Source: Castellaniella sp049671645 (GTDB lineage Bacteria; Pseudomonadota; Gammaproteobacteria; Burkholderiales; Burkholderiaceae_B). From it: 64,000 nt of DNA. Positions 49,479 through 58,730 of this stretch are shown here, one piece after another. The DNA lies in NCBI RefSeq assembly GCF_049671645.1, contig NZ_JBATVG010000019.1, forward strand, positions 286,786-350,785, given 5' to 3'. The position numbers and the translations under genes are program-made. Within the stretch, counting starts at the first letter, position 1; each line of letters begins with the position of its first letter. The notes beneath the pieces were generated by a model. That model had not been told where the DNA came from and did no database searches. It was given only the letters and a program-made list of their open reading frames with translations.

Positions 49479-51263
49479 GTGAGAAATAACAGCGGCGATA
49501 ATCTTCCAACGAAAAGACAAGGTCCGTCCTCCTCGGCCGCCCGCATGACCCTGATCGGTCTGGCACTGGGCGCCTGTCTGTCGCCAGCCTGGGCAGACGG
49601 CCCCGTCCGGGGCAATCCCCTGGATAGCATCCCGTCGCTGCCCACTCCTGGCCACACCGGCCAACAACCGACTCCCACGCTACAGCCGGGCGGCGATGCC
49701 GCCGCCCAACGCCAACAGGCGCTTCAGGCCCGGCTCGGGCAGACTGTCGTGCCCCGGCACTTCAATGTCGCCGGCAACACCGTCGTGCCCCTGTCGCAGA
49801 TCATCCCAATCCTCGAACCGCTGATCGGCAAATCCCTGTCCGTCTCCCAACTGATCGCCGAGGTCGGGAAGATCACCAAGATCTATCAGGACCGGGGCTA
49901 TCTGCTGTCCTTCGCCCTCTTGCAAAACCAGGATTTCCGCGACGGCCTGGTCCGGGTCACCATCGTCGAAGGCTACGTGGACCGAGTCGATTTCCAAGGC
50001 GATGCCGGGCCCGCTGAAGATCGCCTGAAATCCCTGTCAAAACCGCTGCTGGACGCCAAACCGCTGACCCGGGCCACGCTGGAGCGCGCGCTCAACCTGA
50101 TGCGCAAGGTTCCGGGGGTCAAGGTCCAACCCCAGATGGATCTGCCGAAGTTCGCGGGCGGGGCCACCCCGCTGATCCTGCATGTACAGCGCCACGCCTT
50201 TCGCGCCGAGGGCGGCCTGGCCGATATGGGTTCAGGGCTGCAGCCCATGGTGGGAATCGTCACCGGCAGCCTGACCCCGCTGGGCGAGCAGATCCGGCTG
50301 ACCGGCGCAGTGCCCATCGGCAGCCACGACGTCAAGTACATCTCCGGCCAGATCAGTATCCCCATCGGACACGACGGATTGGAAATGATCGTGGACGGCT
50401 ACCACTACGAATCCCACCCCGAGGACGGCGAACTGCAGGATGCGGGATTGAAGCGGCGGGTGGTCAATGAGCAACTGGGCGTTGGCCTGCGGTACCCCTT
50501 GCTGCTGGACAACAAGCGATCCCTGACCATTGAAGGCGGTGTGTACGCATCCCGCTCTCTGGACGAGTATCGGCGTAACAGCGACAACCTCTGGCTGAAC
50601 CAGCGCACCGACCTCCGTGTCCTGCGCGCCGGATTGCGCTACCGGGATGCGGACGAAAAGCAATCCCGCAACATCGGTCTGAATATCTATCACGGACTGA
50701 GCGGCGCGGGGGCCGGCAAACGCTACGCCACGAACGCCACGCCCTCTGGCCAGCCCGTCGACCTGGCTTTCCCGGAAAAACTCGATTTCACCCGGTATGC
50801 CCTGGACCTGGAACAGACCGTCAAACTGCCGGCCGGATTCGGGATCACTTTCTCGGGCTTCGGGCAATACTCGACCGATCCTCTGCCCACCACGGAACAG
50901 ACCTCCTTCGGCGCCTGGCGCTACGGTCTGGGTTATCCCCAGGGCGAACTGGCCGGCGACAAGGGTTACGGTGTGGCGCTCGAACTGAACCGCCAGTTCA
51001 AGACCGGCTGGTCCCGGGTTTCCGATATACAGCCCTACGTCAAGATCGACCGGGCACGAGCCTGGTACAACCAGGCCAATACCCGGCTCGTCTCTTCCAG
51101 CACCCCGACGCTGTCCTCCATCGCTCTGGGCGCTCGCATCACGGACAATCGGCACTATATTTTCGACGTGAACGTAGCCAAACCCATCGGGGATCCGGCC
51201 ACCCACGACGATCGCCGCGGCGTTCGCGTCAATGCCAACTACTCCCTGCTATATGGCGGCTGA
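49479..51263 (+). CDS. ShlB/FhaC-type two-partner secretion transporter (TpsB)
   Basis: Outer-membrane Omp85-superfamily protein of about 594 residues. An export signal (TLIGLALGACLSPAWADG) is followed by a proline-rich stretch and two POTRA-like segments (VPRHFNVAGNTVVPLSQIIPILEPLIGKSLSVSQLIAEVGKITKIYQDRGYLLSFALLQNQDFRDGLVRVTIVEGYVDRV). A C-terminal beta-barrel ends in aromatic-rich strands (RRGVRVNANYSLLYGG). The start is uncertain: GTG at 49479 or ATG at 49545. A typical TpsA substrate with a filamentous-hemagglutinin domain is absent; a glycine-rich lipoprotein is downstream instead. Confidence 0.87.
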   Translation: MRNNSGDNLPTKRQGPSSSAARMTLIGLALGACLSPAWADGPVRGNPLDSIPSLPTPGHTGQQPTPTLQPGGDAAAQRQQALQARLGQTVVPRHFNVAGNTVVPLSQIIPILEPLIGKSLSVSQLIAEVGKITKIYQDRGYLLSFALLQNQDFRDGLVRVTIVEGYVDRVDFQGDAGPAEDRLKSLSKPLLDAKPLTRATLERALNLMRKVPGVKVQPQMDLPKFAGGATPLILHVQRHAFRAEGGLADMGSGLQPMVGIVTGSLTPLGEQIRLTGAVPIGSHDVKYISGQISIPIGHDGLEMIVDGYHYESHPEDGELQDAGLKRRVVNEQLGVGLRYPLLLDNKRSLTIEGGVYASRSLDEYRRNSDNLWLNQRTDLRVLRAGLRYRDADEKQSRNIGLNIYHGLSGAGAGKRYATNATPSGQPVDLAFPEKLDFTRYALDLEQTVKLPAGFGITFSGFGQYSTDPLPTTEQTSFGAWRYGLGYPQGELAGDKGYGVALELNRQFKTGWSRVSDIQPYVKIDRARAWYNQANTRLVSSSTPTLSSIALGARITDNRHYIFDVNVAKPIGDPATHDDRRGVRVNANYSLLYGG

Positions 51264-51397
51264 TAGAAGCGGCAGACCGTCGAATGCGCACGCCGCCGAT
51301 CGCGTTACCCGCGTTTCGGAAAATAACGGGCATTTGTAACAACCGCAAATTTCAGACAGTCTTCATTTTGCGATTTTCTTCGGATGTATTTTTTTGG

Positions 51398-51430
51398 CCC
51401 ATGGTAAATCATTGATTACCATGGGTTTTT
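51398..51430 (+). terminator. Terminator after the TpsB gene
   Basis: A perfect 10-bp stem, CCCATGGTAA and TTACCATGGG with an 8-base loop, followed by TTTTTATTTT. Confidence 0.85.
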
Positions 51431-51478
51431 ATTTTCATATCTGAACTATCAATCCTTTTTTGTACAGATTTTAAAACC

Positions 51479-51494
51479 TGGCATGAGATTTGCT
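51479..51494 (+). promoter_or_regulatory. Sigma-54 promoter of the glycine-rich lipoprotein gene
   Basis: TGGCATGAGATTTGCT matches the sigma-54 consensus TGGCAYG-N4-TTGCW at every fixed position, with GG and GC spaced by 10 bases. It is 60 bases before the gene's start. A sigma-54 activator is encoded at 35630. Confidence 0.8.
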
Positions 51495-51553
51495 TGATGA
51501 ATGGCAAGAGATCACAGAAACGTGGCTCTGACCACCATATCAAGGAGATCGCC

Positions 51554-52993
51554 ATGCGCAAACCCATACAAACCACTCCCCTGTCCTCATCCACCGTCCG
51601 CAGCATCATGCAAGTCACCCTGGTGGCCGCCGCTCTGGCGCTGACGGGCTGCGCAAGCTCTGATGACAGTGGCGGCAGCCGGCATGCGGGCAACTCGCCC
51701 ATGACGAATCCGACCAACCCCGCCCTCAGCAGTGCGGGCCCGCTGGAAGGAGCGCTCAAAAACACCGGCGGCGCCGTGGACAATGCAGCCGAACTCGGGC
51801 TGGAAAACACACTGGGCGGATTGGGCAAACAGTTGGACGGACCGCTCAAGCCCGTCTACACCACCGTGGAATCGACGACCCAAAGCCTGGGCGCCCAGAC
51901 AGGGTTGGGGGAGCCGCTGGATGGCACACTCAAGCAAGCGGGCGGCGCTGTCGCCGGCATTGGCGACAAAGTGGGTGAATCGGGCCTGCCCGGCGGCTTG
52001 GGTAAAGGCGCCGGGGCGCTGGTCACCGGAGTGGGCGACGCGCTCTCCTCCGCAGGCGGCCTCCTGAACAAGAATGAAAACGAACCGCACCCGCTGGCGC
52101 AAACCCTGGTCGACGCTACGGGCGGCGTGCGCGGCCTGACCAGACAACTCACGAACCAGGGAGGTTTGCTGGAACCTTTGGCCGGTGTGCTGGATGGCGG
52201 CCTGGGCGGTCCCCTGGGCCTGGACGGCAAACCCATCCTGCAGCCGGCGCTGGCCAACGCAGGACAGGCGGTGGACCAGGTGCTGCCGGTGGGCCTGCAG
52301 CAACCGCTGGATAGCGCCGGGAAAACATTGGATGGCGTCGTTGCGCCTGTCGGGGGTGCGGTAACCCAGGTCACCCAGACCATTGGAGACGGCACGCGCA
52401 TCGGCGCTCCGGTCGACCAACTTCTCACCAGCATCGGCGGCAATCTGCAGCAAGTCACAGGCGGCATGGACTCAACCATTCCGCTGGGCTTGAACAGTGT
52501 CGTGGCCAGCCTGGGAGCCACCATCAGCAGCGCCGGCGGTCTGGTTCACAAGACGTCAGGCAATCCCAATCCGCTGGGCCGCACTCTGGATAACGCCACC
52601 AAGTCGCTTGTCGCGCTGACTAACGGATTGGGCGTCACCGGTGGCCAGCAAGGCGGTCTGCTGGGCGGCATCCTGGGCGGCAACGGTGGCCTGTTGGGCG
52701 GCATTTCAGATGGCGGCGCCGGCGGCCTGCTCAACGGCATCGGCGGCGGCAATGGCGGCCTGCTGGGTGGCATCGCGGGAGGTAACGGCGGATTGCTGGG
52801 CGGCATCGCAGGGGGTAATGGTGGATTGCTGAGCGGCCTCACGGGCGGCAACGGCGGCTTGCCGAGCGGCGGTCTGCTGAGCAGCATCGCGGGCGGCAAC
52901 GGTGGCCTGCTGGGCGGCAACGGGGGTAACGGCGGCCTGCTCTCGCCCGTCACGGGATTGCTGAGCGGCTTGGGTGGTTTGGGCGGCAAGTGA
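51554..52993 (+). CDS. Glycine-rich repeat lipoprotein, collagen-like
   Basis: A 479-residue lipoprotein. The signal sequence has the lipobox ALTGC (about residue 36). A Gly/Leu/Thr-rich body follows, with repeats such as GALKNTGGAVDNAAELGLENTLGGLG and GAGALVTGVGDALSSAGGLL. The last 130 residues are regular GGNGGLLGGIAGG units. Glycine-rich proteins of this kind are described as collagen-like repeat proteins or adhesins in Alcaligenaceae, but the repeats are GGLLGG-like rather than strict Gly-X-Y. AAGGAG precedes the ATG. It is under a sigma-54 promoter and is followed by a MarR gene. Confidence 0.8.
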   Translation: MRKPIQTTPLSSSTVRSIMQVTLVAAALALTGCASSDDSGGSRHAGNSPMTNPTNPALSSAGPLEGALKNTGGAVDNAAELGLENTLGGLGKQLDGPLKPVYTTVESTTQSLGAQTGLGEPLDGTLKQAGGAVAGIGDKVGESGLPGGLGKGAGALVTGVGDALSSAGGLLNKNENEPHPLAQTLVDATGGVRGLTRQLTNQGGLLEPLAGVLDGGLGGPLGLDGKPILQPALANAGQAVDQVLPVGLQQPLDSAGKTLDGVVAPVGGAVTQVTQTIGDGTRIGAPVDQLLTSIGGNLQQVTGGMDSTIPLGLNSVVASLGATISSAGGLVHKTSGNPNPLGRTLDNATKSLVALTNGLGVTGGQQGGLLGGILGGNGGLLGGISDGGAGGLLNGIGGGNGGLLGGIAGGNGGLLGGIAGGNGGLLSGLTGGNGGLPSGGLLSSIAGGNGGLLGGNGGNGGLLSPVTGLLSGLGGLGGK

Positions 52994-53020
52994 TCTGTGC
53001 CGGTAAACAAAAGGCCCCTC

Positions 53021-53533
53021 ATGGACATGCAATTCAATCCACGGCCTGAAGCCGCTACGGCCCCAAGCGATGCGCCCACCGGCATCTCGAGTCTGGTGGG
53101 CGCCCCTGCGGATCAGTTGGCAAACATGCTGGGCCTCGTGTTTCCGGTCCTCGCCGAGATATCGATGACCGCGATGGCCCGCCACTACGGCCTTCGTCGA
53201 CTCGACTTCAAGGCACTGGTCTGCATTTCCGTACTCGAGCCATTACCCACCGGACATCTGGTGAATATTCTGGGCGTCAGTCCGGGCAGTGTGACGACCA
53301 TCCTGAACCGGCTGGAAGAACGGCGGCTGATCCGCAGGGACCGCAGCATGCGGGATCGCCGGGAAGTCAGCCTGTGCATGGAAGGGGATCGCGGCTTCGA
53401 CCTGGTATTTCCGGAACACGCCTCGACGGCCCTGCAACACGTCCTGGCGGAAAGAGATCCCAAGGATGTCCGATGCCTTCTGGAGCTGCTGTCCGACTGC
53501 CTGGAAGCGCTGAGAGGCGGGAAGATTGCCTGA
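53021..53533 (+). CDS. MarR-family transcriptional regulator
   Basis: A 170-residue winged-helix protein. The DNA-binding part is LEPLPTGHLVNILGVSPGSVTTILNRLEERRLIRRDRSMRDRREVSLCME. The N-terminus is Pro/Ala-rich. The ATG at 53021 has AAGG 8 bases upstream; a GTG at 52997 is in frame. It starts 28 bases after the lipoprotein gene, so they are probably co-transcribed and it may regulate that operon. Confidence 0.88.
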   Translation: MDMQFNPRPEAATAPSDAPTGISSLVGAPADQLANMLGLVFPVLAEISMTAMARHYGLRRLDFKALVCISVLEPLPTGHLVNILGVSPGSVTTILNRLEERRLIRRDRSMRDRREVSLCMEGDRGFDLVFPEHASTALQHVLAERDPKDVRCLLELLSDCLEALRGGKIA

Positions 53534-53585
53534 AAACAAGCGGCGGCCGGCTTCTGATGCCCTGTATGCAGGGCCAGGCGGGACA

Positions 53586-54245
53586 TCAGATTGCCGGCGT
53601 CAGCATGAGCAGCAGCCCCCCGAGTGCCAGGCAGGGGCCAAAAGGCTGCAATCGGGACGCACGACTGAACAGAGCCAGCAGCCCCCAGGCCGCCAGGCTG
53701 ATGACTGCCGACAGCAATAGCAGCAGCGGCACCTGCGGCCAACCCAGCCAGGAACCCAGCGCCGCGGCGAATTTGACGTCACCACCCCCCAGGCCGTCTC
53801 TACCGCACCACAACCGGTACAACGCCCCTGCCAGCCAAAAGATAGACCAGGCTGCCAAGCCTCCCAGGACCGCCTGCGCGGGCGACGCAAATACCCCCGC
53901 ACTGTTGAACAGCAGACCGGCCAACCATAGCGGAATCGTCAGGAAGTCCGGCAGCAGACGAGTCTCCAGGTCAATCCACGCCAGTACAAACAGCATCGAT
54001 CCCAGCAGCAGAGCCCCCCACATCCGAAGCCCTGGCGAAAAACAGATCGCGCACAGAACCCCAACCGCCAATCCAGCAAATGCGGACAGGCCTCGACAAG
54101 GCCGGAATCCCGTCACATCCACAGTCTGGCCCAAATCCCTGGCCAGTAAAAATGCCCGCCTGCGAAAGACGGGCCAGATCAGAACCGCCAGGCCGACGCC
54201 CGCGGCAAGCGGCAGGAATCCGTCCAGGAACATAGAGACGGGCAT
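53586..54245 (-). CDS. Second A24 prepilin peptidase
   Basis: A 219-residue membrane aspartic protease. The catalytic motifs are AWIDLETRLLPDFLTIPLWLAGLL and DGLGGGDVKFAAALGSWLG. The N-terminal methyltransferase-like region lacks the zinc-binding cysteines of PilD. It is distinct from TadV at 48291 and its substrate is unclear. GAGGAG precedes the ATG. Confidence 0.87.
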   Translation of the reverse strand: MPVSMFLDGFLPLAAGVGLAVLIWPVFRRRAFLLARDLGQTVDVTGFRPCRGLSAFAGLAVGVLCAICFSPGLRMWGALLLGSMLFVLAWIDLETRLLPDFLTIPLWLAGLLFNSAGVFASPAQAVLGGLAAWSIFWLAGALYRLWCGRDGLGGGDVKFAAALGSWLGWPQVPLLLLLSAVISLAAWGLLALFSRASRLQPFGPCLALGGLLLMLTPAI

Positions 54246-54426
54246 GCAGATCTCCTCAGATATTGGCGGCGGCTCCAGGCGCCGACCCGACACGATGCCA
54301 TCCCCGCGATGTTCCCGACTTCGACCACACAAAAAGATGTCTCAAAATTTCCGCATTCCAGCGATTTGAATACGAATTTTCCATCTGGAATCAGGGGCCT
54401 CCACTCGATGCGCAGTATAATGAGGC

Positions 54427-54621
54427 ATGCTCTCCAGCGCCCTCCCACTCGTTCCCGATTTGCTCGCTGCGGCGCCCGCGGTGGATCTGCGCCGCATCAT
54501 CCGGGCCGTCGCCAGTTCCACCGCTATCGAAACCGGCCAGGCCGTCCACGAACTTGAAAGCCAGTTGCAATCCGACAGCCGCTTTCCTGCGCTGGAACTG
54601 GCCGCCCCCACTCCGGTCTGA
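54427..54621 (+). CDS. Small protein, possible partner of the convergent Fic gene
   Basis: A 64-residue Ala-rich helical protein. I recognise no family. The stretch AVASSTAIETGQAV resembles the inhibitory-helix motif of Fic antitoxins (S/T-xxx-E-G/N pattern) but does not match it exactly. A TATAAT hexamer lies about 12 bases upstream, with GAGG before the ATG. It converges with the Fic gene, ending one base from its stop. Coding status is likely but not certain. Confidence 0.4.
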   Translation: MLSSALPLVPDLLAAAPAVDLRRIIRAVASSTAIETGQAVHELESQLQSDSRFPALELAAPTPV

Positions 54622-55242
54622 TCAAACCCCCTCATCGGGCACGATACGTTCGACCCAGGTCTTCATCAGCCGGTAATCCCCCATCAAGCCCATCTGGATG
54701 GCCTCAATGTAGCGAGGCCGATGCGATTCCCATGGGCTATAGTCCAGCGGCCCTAGACCCGCCTGCACAGCCATCACGTCCGCCAACAGACGCGCAATCC
54801 TGCCATTGCCTTCACGAAACGGATGTATCAGTATGAATTCCACGTGCGTCAGCGCGATGGCTTCAATCAGATCCTGGCGCAACATGCCAAAACAGGGTGT
54901 ATACCGGGCCAGATACCGCCGATCATAATCGTCCAGCAGGGCTGGAATCCTGTCGGCCGCCGCAAACGGGAAACCGCCTTTGCTCATGTTGACCGAACGC
55001 TCGTGGCCAGCCCAGGCGTAAACATTACCCAGCCAGCGGCGGTGCCATTCCCGAATCAAGCGAACCGTGACCGGACCCCGAGGCAGGTGCTGCAGAACAT
55101 GGACGTACAGTTTGCGCAGCAGCATCAGCTCCGCATGATTCATGTCATCGCGCGTGACGATACCCTGCTTGTTCTTCAGAACCTCGCCGTCCGATCCTTC
55201 CTGATAGCTGTTCTGCCACCCGCTGACCTGATATCGGCTCAT
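54622..55242 (-). CDS. Fic/DOC-family protein (probable AMP-transferase)
   Basis: A 206-residue Fic protein. The active-site loop reads HPFREGNGR (about residue 140), matching HPFx(D/E)GN(G/K)R, so AMP-transfer or related activity should be possible. The N-terminal region has no clear S/T-xxx-E-G/N inhibitory helix, so an in-trans inhibitor may exist. The start MSRYQVSGW has AGGAG 9 bases upstream. It is divergent from the metallophosphoesterase gene. Confidence 0.9.
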   Translation of the reverse strand: MSRYQVSGWQNSYQEGSDGEVLKNKQGIVTRDDMNHAELMLLRKLYVHVLQHLPRGPVTVRLIREWHRRWLGNVYAWAGHERSVNMSKGGFPFAAADRIPALLDDYDRRYLARYTPCFGMLRQDLIEAIALTHVEFILIHPFREGNGRIARLLADVMAVQAGLGPLDYSPWESHRPRYIEAIQMGLMGDYRLMKTWVERIVPDEGV

Positions 55243-55317
55243 CAGACAGTCTCCTGCAAAACCCACCCCTGGATTCCTCCCATTGTCCTCAATCCCGGCA
55301 CGAAGGAGAATAGGGAC

Positions 55318-56367
55318 ATGAACCCAACACTTGTCCACAACCTGGCCGAACAGCCGCTAGCCATCATCGGCGACATCCACGGCGAAATCCAGGCGCTCGA
55401 TGCCTTGCTGGATCAACTCGATCGCCACCCGGAACTGAAAGACAGGCGGCTGATCTTCATTGGCGACTTGTGCGATCGGGGGCCAGACAGCGTGGCGGTC
55501 ATCCAGCGGGTGCGCGATCTGATCGACCAGGGGCGGGCGCTGGCCATCCTGGGCAACCACGAAATCAACTTGCTGGCTCATGACGCCAAAGACGGTTCCG
55601 GGTGGTTCTTCGACAGCAGGGAAACTCCGGACACCCCGCATTACGCGCCTTTCACACGAGCCACCGCAACCCAACGCCCTGAAATCCGCGATTTTTTCTG
55701 CAGCCTGCCGCTGGCCATCCGCATGCCGGGCCTCAGAATCGTTCACGCGGCCTGGGACCCTGTCTCCATTGACGCCATCGCTCGAGTTCCCCTGGGGAAC
55801 ATCCTGGAACTGATTCATGACTGGGACCTGCGCATTCAGCAGATGGCGGAGAAAAATGATCTTCGAGCGCGCTACATCGCCGAACGCGAGCGCTGGGCAC
55901 GCGAACTGGAAGACCCCGACAACCCGCCTCCCTACCTGGACGCGGTCGCGGATTTCGAATCCCTCCAGCAGCGTCTCAATCCAATCAAACGCATGACCTC
56001 GGGAATCGAAGCCCGCAGCGCCCAGCCCTTCTATTCCGGCCATCGATGGCGCTATTCAGACCGCATTGCATGGTGGGACCAGGACCCCGATCCGACCCCG
56101 GTCGTCATCGGTCATTACTGGCGCCTGTTTCAGCCCCCCGGCAATCCGGATGCCTGGCGCTACAGCCGCCTGTTTCAGCACATCGCGCCCACGGCCTGGC
56201 ATGGATCGCAGCGCCAGGCCTACTGCATCGATTATTCAGTCGGCGCCCGATGGAGCGAGCGCCGGCAACAAGGCCATGTCAGCACGACACGCTACCGCCT
56301 GGCCGCCCTGCTATGGCCGGAACGCCAACTGATCTTCGACGACGGGCAGGAACTGCCCACAACGTAA
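55318..56367 (+). CDS. Metallophosphoesterase (PP2A/ApaH-like)
   Basis: A 349-residue calcineurin-like phosphatase. Metal-binding motifs are complete: IIGDIHGEIQAL, FIGDLCDRGPDS, LGNHEINLLAHDA and later His residues in VHAAWDP and GHRW/VIGHYW. It is larger than typical Ser/Thr phosphatases, with an insert around 150-270. GAAGGAG precedes the ATG. It points towards oriC. Confidence 0.9.
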   Translation: MNPTLVHNLAEQPLAIIGDIHGEIQALDALLDQLDRHPELKDRRLIFIGDLCDRGPDSVAVIQRVRDLIDQGRALAILGNHEINLLAHDAKDGSGWFFDSRETPDTPHYAPFTRATATQRPEIRDFFCSLPLAIRMPGLRIVHAAWDPVSIDAIARVPLGNILELIHDWDLRIQQMAEKNDLRARYIAERERWARELEDPDNPPPYLDAVADFESLQQRLNPIKRMTSGIEARSAQPFYSGHRWRYSDRIAWWDQDPDPTPVVIGHYWRLFQPPGNPDAWRYSRLFQHIAPTAWHGSQRQAYCIDYSVGARWSERRQQGHVSTTRYRLAALLWPERQLIFDDGQELPTT

Positions 56368-57071
56368 TCCAGGCTGTGGACAAACAGAGGGAAGGCTACC
56401 CGTGCATTTCCTGGGGACAGCTTGTCAACAAGCCGCTGATTCGGCAAACAAGTGAAATGAGTCCACAATCCGTCCTCCTCCAGTCCCTAGAGTAAGTCAC
56501 AGGGAAAAATCCCATAATTATTTGATTAATAAGATTTTTCTGAATTTTCCCAGTTATCCACAACCTTCCATCATTTATCTTATAGGTAAATAGAAGATTA
56601 TTGGAACAAGCTGGTTCCCCAGCGGGCTCTCTCACTCGACTGCTCTCTTTCCCTACCCGAGCCTGCGTGAACCCCGCGCAAGAGACAAGCAAACCTTGCC
56701 TTCACCATCCGCGCCACTCCCCCCCTCGCCGCACAGCCCGGACAAAGAGCGGGGGCTTCCGATTCAGTCCGCGGAGGGCGCATTTTCCTGATGACAGACG
56801 GTTCCCTGTGGATAGCCAGAGGGGAACGGCCTGTGCATCCGCTGTGGATGCCATCTGCACAAGTGCGTTCTTTCGGTATGGACAGGAAAGTGTCCCCAAA
56901 CAGTTCATCGGCAGATCACATGCTCTTCCACTGCTGGAAATATCATAAGTATTTAATTCTAAACGAATAAATGATTTGTTCCATTTATCCACAGGCTTCC
57001 ATTAGTCTTATCAGTTAGATATTAAAGATAAGAACAAACAAAAGCGGCTCTCCTCTCCCCCCCCCTAGCTT
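56368..57071. other. Probable chromosomal origin of replication (oriC)
   Basis: A 704-base intergenic region with two perfect DnaA boxes TTATCCACA (56554-56562 and 56985-56993). Close variants are TGTGGACAA (56375-56383), TGTGGATAG (56807-56815) and TGTGGATGC (56843-56851), read on the opposite strand. An AT-rich stretch at about 56510-56550, next to the first perfect box, is a likely unwinding element, and a second AT-rich stretch lies at 56940-57040. It is about 1.8 kb from the parS cluster and 2 kb from mnmG, as in many proteobacteria. The dnaA gene is 45 kb away. The assignment is from sequence signals; GC-skew was not computed. Confidence 0.8.
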
Positions 57072-58241
57072 TCACAAGCTCACCAGTTTTTCGATTGCTG
57101 CATCCAGGGTGGTATCCTGCTTGGCAAAGCACAGGCGCAGCAGCTGGTGGTTGGCATTGCGGGATGCGGGGTCTGCGTAGAACGCCGAAACCGGGATTGT
57201 CGCCACTCCTGCCTCTTGGGTCAGGCGAATGGCCAAGTCCTTTTCCAGGCCGTGGCCCAGCGCGCTGGTATCGACCAGCAGGAAGAAGGTGCCCTCGGAA
57301 TGCAGCGGGCGCAGTTTGCTTGCACTCAGGCCTTGCACCAGACGATCACGTTTGCGCTGATAAAAGGCGGATAAGCCCTGGATGGCGTGGTTGGTTTTCA
57401 GGTAGGAGGCGATCCCGGCCTGGATGGGCGTGTTGACCGAGAACACGGAAAACTGATGGACTTTGCGAATTTCTTGGGATAGCGGCCCCGGAGCGCAGCA
57501 GTAGCCGATTTTCCAACCGGTGGCATGGAGCGTTTTAGCGAACGATGACACCAGGACGCAGCGGGATGCCAATGCCGGGCGAGAGGTTGGACTGACGTGT
57601 GGCTGGCCGTCGAAGACGATGTGCTCGTAGGCTTCATCGGACAAAATCAGGAAGTCGTGATTGGCTGAGATCTGCTCCAGTGCGTCCAGGTCCTCTTCAC
57701 GCAGGGTCAACCCGCTTGGGTTATGCGGGAAATTCAAAATCAACATGCGGGTTTTCGGTGTCACCGCGTCCGCGATTGCGTTCCAGTCCAAGTGGAATCT
57801 GGGCCTGTCCTTTGTGGGCGGATTCATTGCTACGCGAACAGGTGCGCCGTTTGCCAGTGTCACGACGGGAGCATAAAGGTCGTAGGATGGGTCGATCAGA
57901 ATGACTTCATCGCCTGGGTGGATCAGGGCCAGAATGCTGGATGTCAGCGCTTCAGTCGCCCCTGATGTTACGGTAATGTCGGTATCCGCATCGTAGCTAT
58001 AGCCCTGGTGGGCGATGATTTTGTCGCGAATTGCCTGGCGCAATACGGGCACTCCGGTCATTGGGGCGTATTGATTCGGGCCCTGCTGAATGGCTTGGCA
58101 TACCGCGTTCAGTAGTTCGCTGTCCGGTTGATAGTCCGGGAACCCCTGCCCCAGGTTGATGGCATTCAATTGCTGAGCCAGTGCGCTCATTTCGCTGAAG
58201 ATGGTGTCACCCACCAAAGGAAGTTTTGTTTTTGGATTCAT
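57072..58241 (-). CDS. PLP-dependent aminotransferase (class I/II, YbdL/methionine aminotransferase-like)
   Basis: A 389-residue fold-type I aminotransferase. The catalytic lysine is in SSFAKTLHATGWKIGY (about 232), with NFPHNPSG and SDEAYEHIVF. The start MNPKTKLPLVGDTIFSEMSALAQQLNAINLGQGFPDYQP is typical of the methionine/kynurenine aminotransferase group. It is isolated on the minus strand between oriC and csp. Confidence 0.9.
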   Translation of the reverse strand: MNPKTKLPLVGDTIFSEMSALAQQLNAINLGQGFPDYQPDSELLNAVCQAIQQGPNQYAPMTGVPVLRQAIRDKIIAHQGYSYDADTDITVTSGATEALTSSILALIHPGDEVILIDPSYDLYAPVVTLANGAPVRVAMNPPTKDRPRFHLDWNAIADAVTPKTRMLILNFPHNPSGLTLREEDLDALEQISANHDFLILSDEAYEHIVFDGQPHVSPTSRPALASRCVLVSSFAKTLHATGWKIGYCCAPGPLSQEIRKVHQFSVFSVNTPIQAGIASYLKTNHAIQGLSAFYQRKRDRLVQGLSASKLRPLHSEGTFFLLVDTSALGHGLEKDLAIRLTQEAGVATIPVSAFYADPASRNANHQLLRLCFAKQDTTLDAAIEKLVSL

Positions 58242-58503
58242 TTGTATATGTTGGATTTAGAATACTTTCTCGGGAAAATCGATGATTATTTCGGTAGGCG
58301 CGGATACAATCTGACCTAGGGAAAACTATGATTTGACTTTTCGGCAAGCGTGGTTATTCTCCCTGTTGCAATGCAATTCAAGCAGCACGCACGTCTCGCA
58401 GTAGGCTTGCCCTGTCGCTCTTCGCTACTCAGGCACGATCTGTTCCGTTTCCGCGTTCTTGATTCATTGTTGTTATCTTTCTTTTATTAGGACGTACCTG
58501 ATC

Positions 58504-58710
58504 ATGGCTCAAACGGGCAAAGTCAAATGGTTTAATGCTGAAAAGGGTTTCGGCTTTATCACTCCGGACGCCGGCGGTTCTGACGTGTTTGCGCACTTCT
58601 CCGCTATCGAAGGCCGCGGCTACCGCAGCTTGAACGAAGGGCAAGAAGTCCAGTTCGAAGTCAAGGACGGCCCCAAGGGTCCCCAGGCTGCTGAAATCCG
58701 CCCGCTGTAA
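58504..58710 (+). CDS. Cold-shock protein, CspA family
   Basis: A 68-residue nucleic-acid chaperone. The start is MAQTGKVKWFNAEKGFGFITPD with RNP1 (KGFGFI) and RNP2-like (VFAHFSA). The cold-shock type is not resolved. It has a 5' gap of about 260 bases, as is common for csp mRNAs with long leaders. A terminator follows. Confidence 0.95.
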   Translation: MAQTGKVKWFNAEKGFGFITPDAGGSDVFAHFSAIEGRGYRSLNEGQEVQFEVKDGPKGPQAAEIRPL

Positions 58711-58730
58711 GTTCTAGCGGTTGGTTTCGA

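Noticed and set aside
52600..52990. Periodic sequence that could be taken as a CRISPR or tandem DNA repeat array
   Set aside because: It is the coding part of the GGNGGLLGG protein repeats; no constant repeat with unique spacers.
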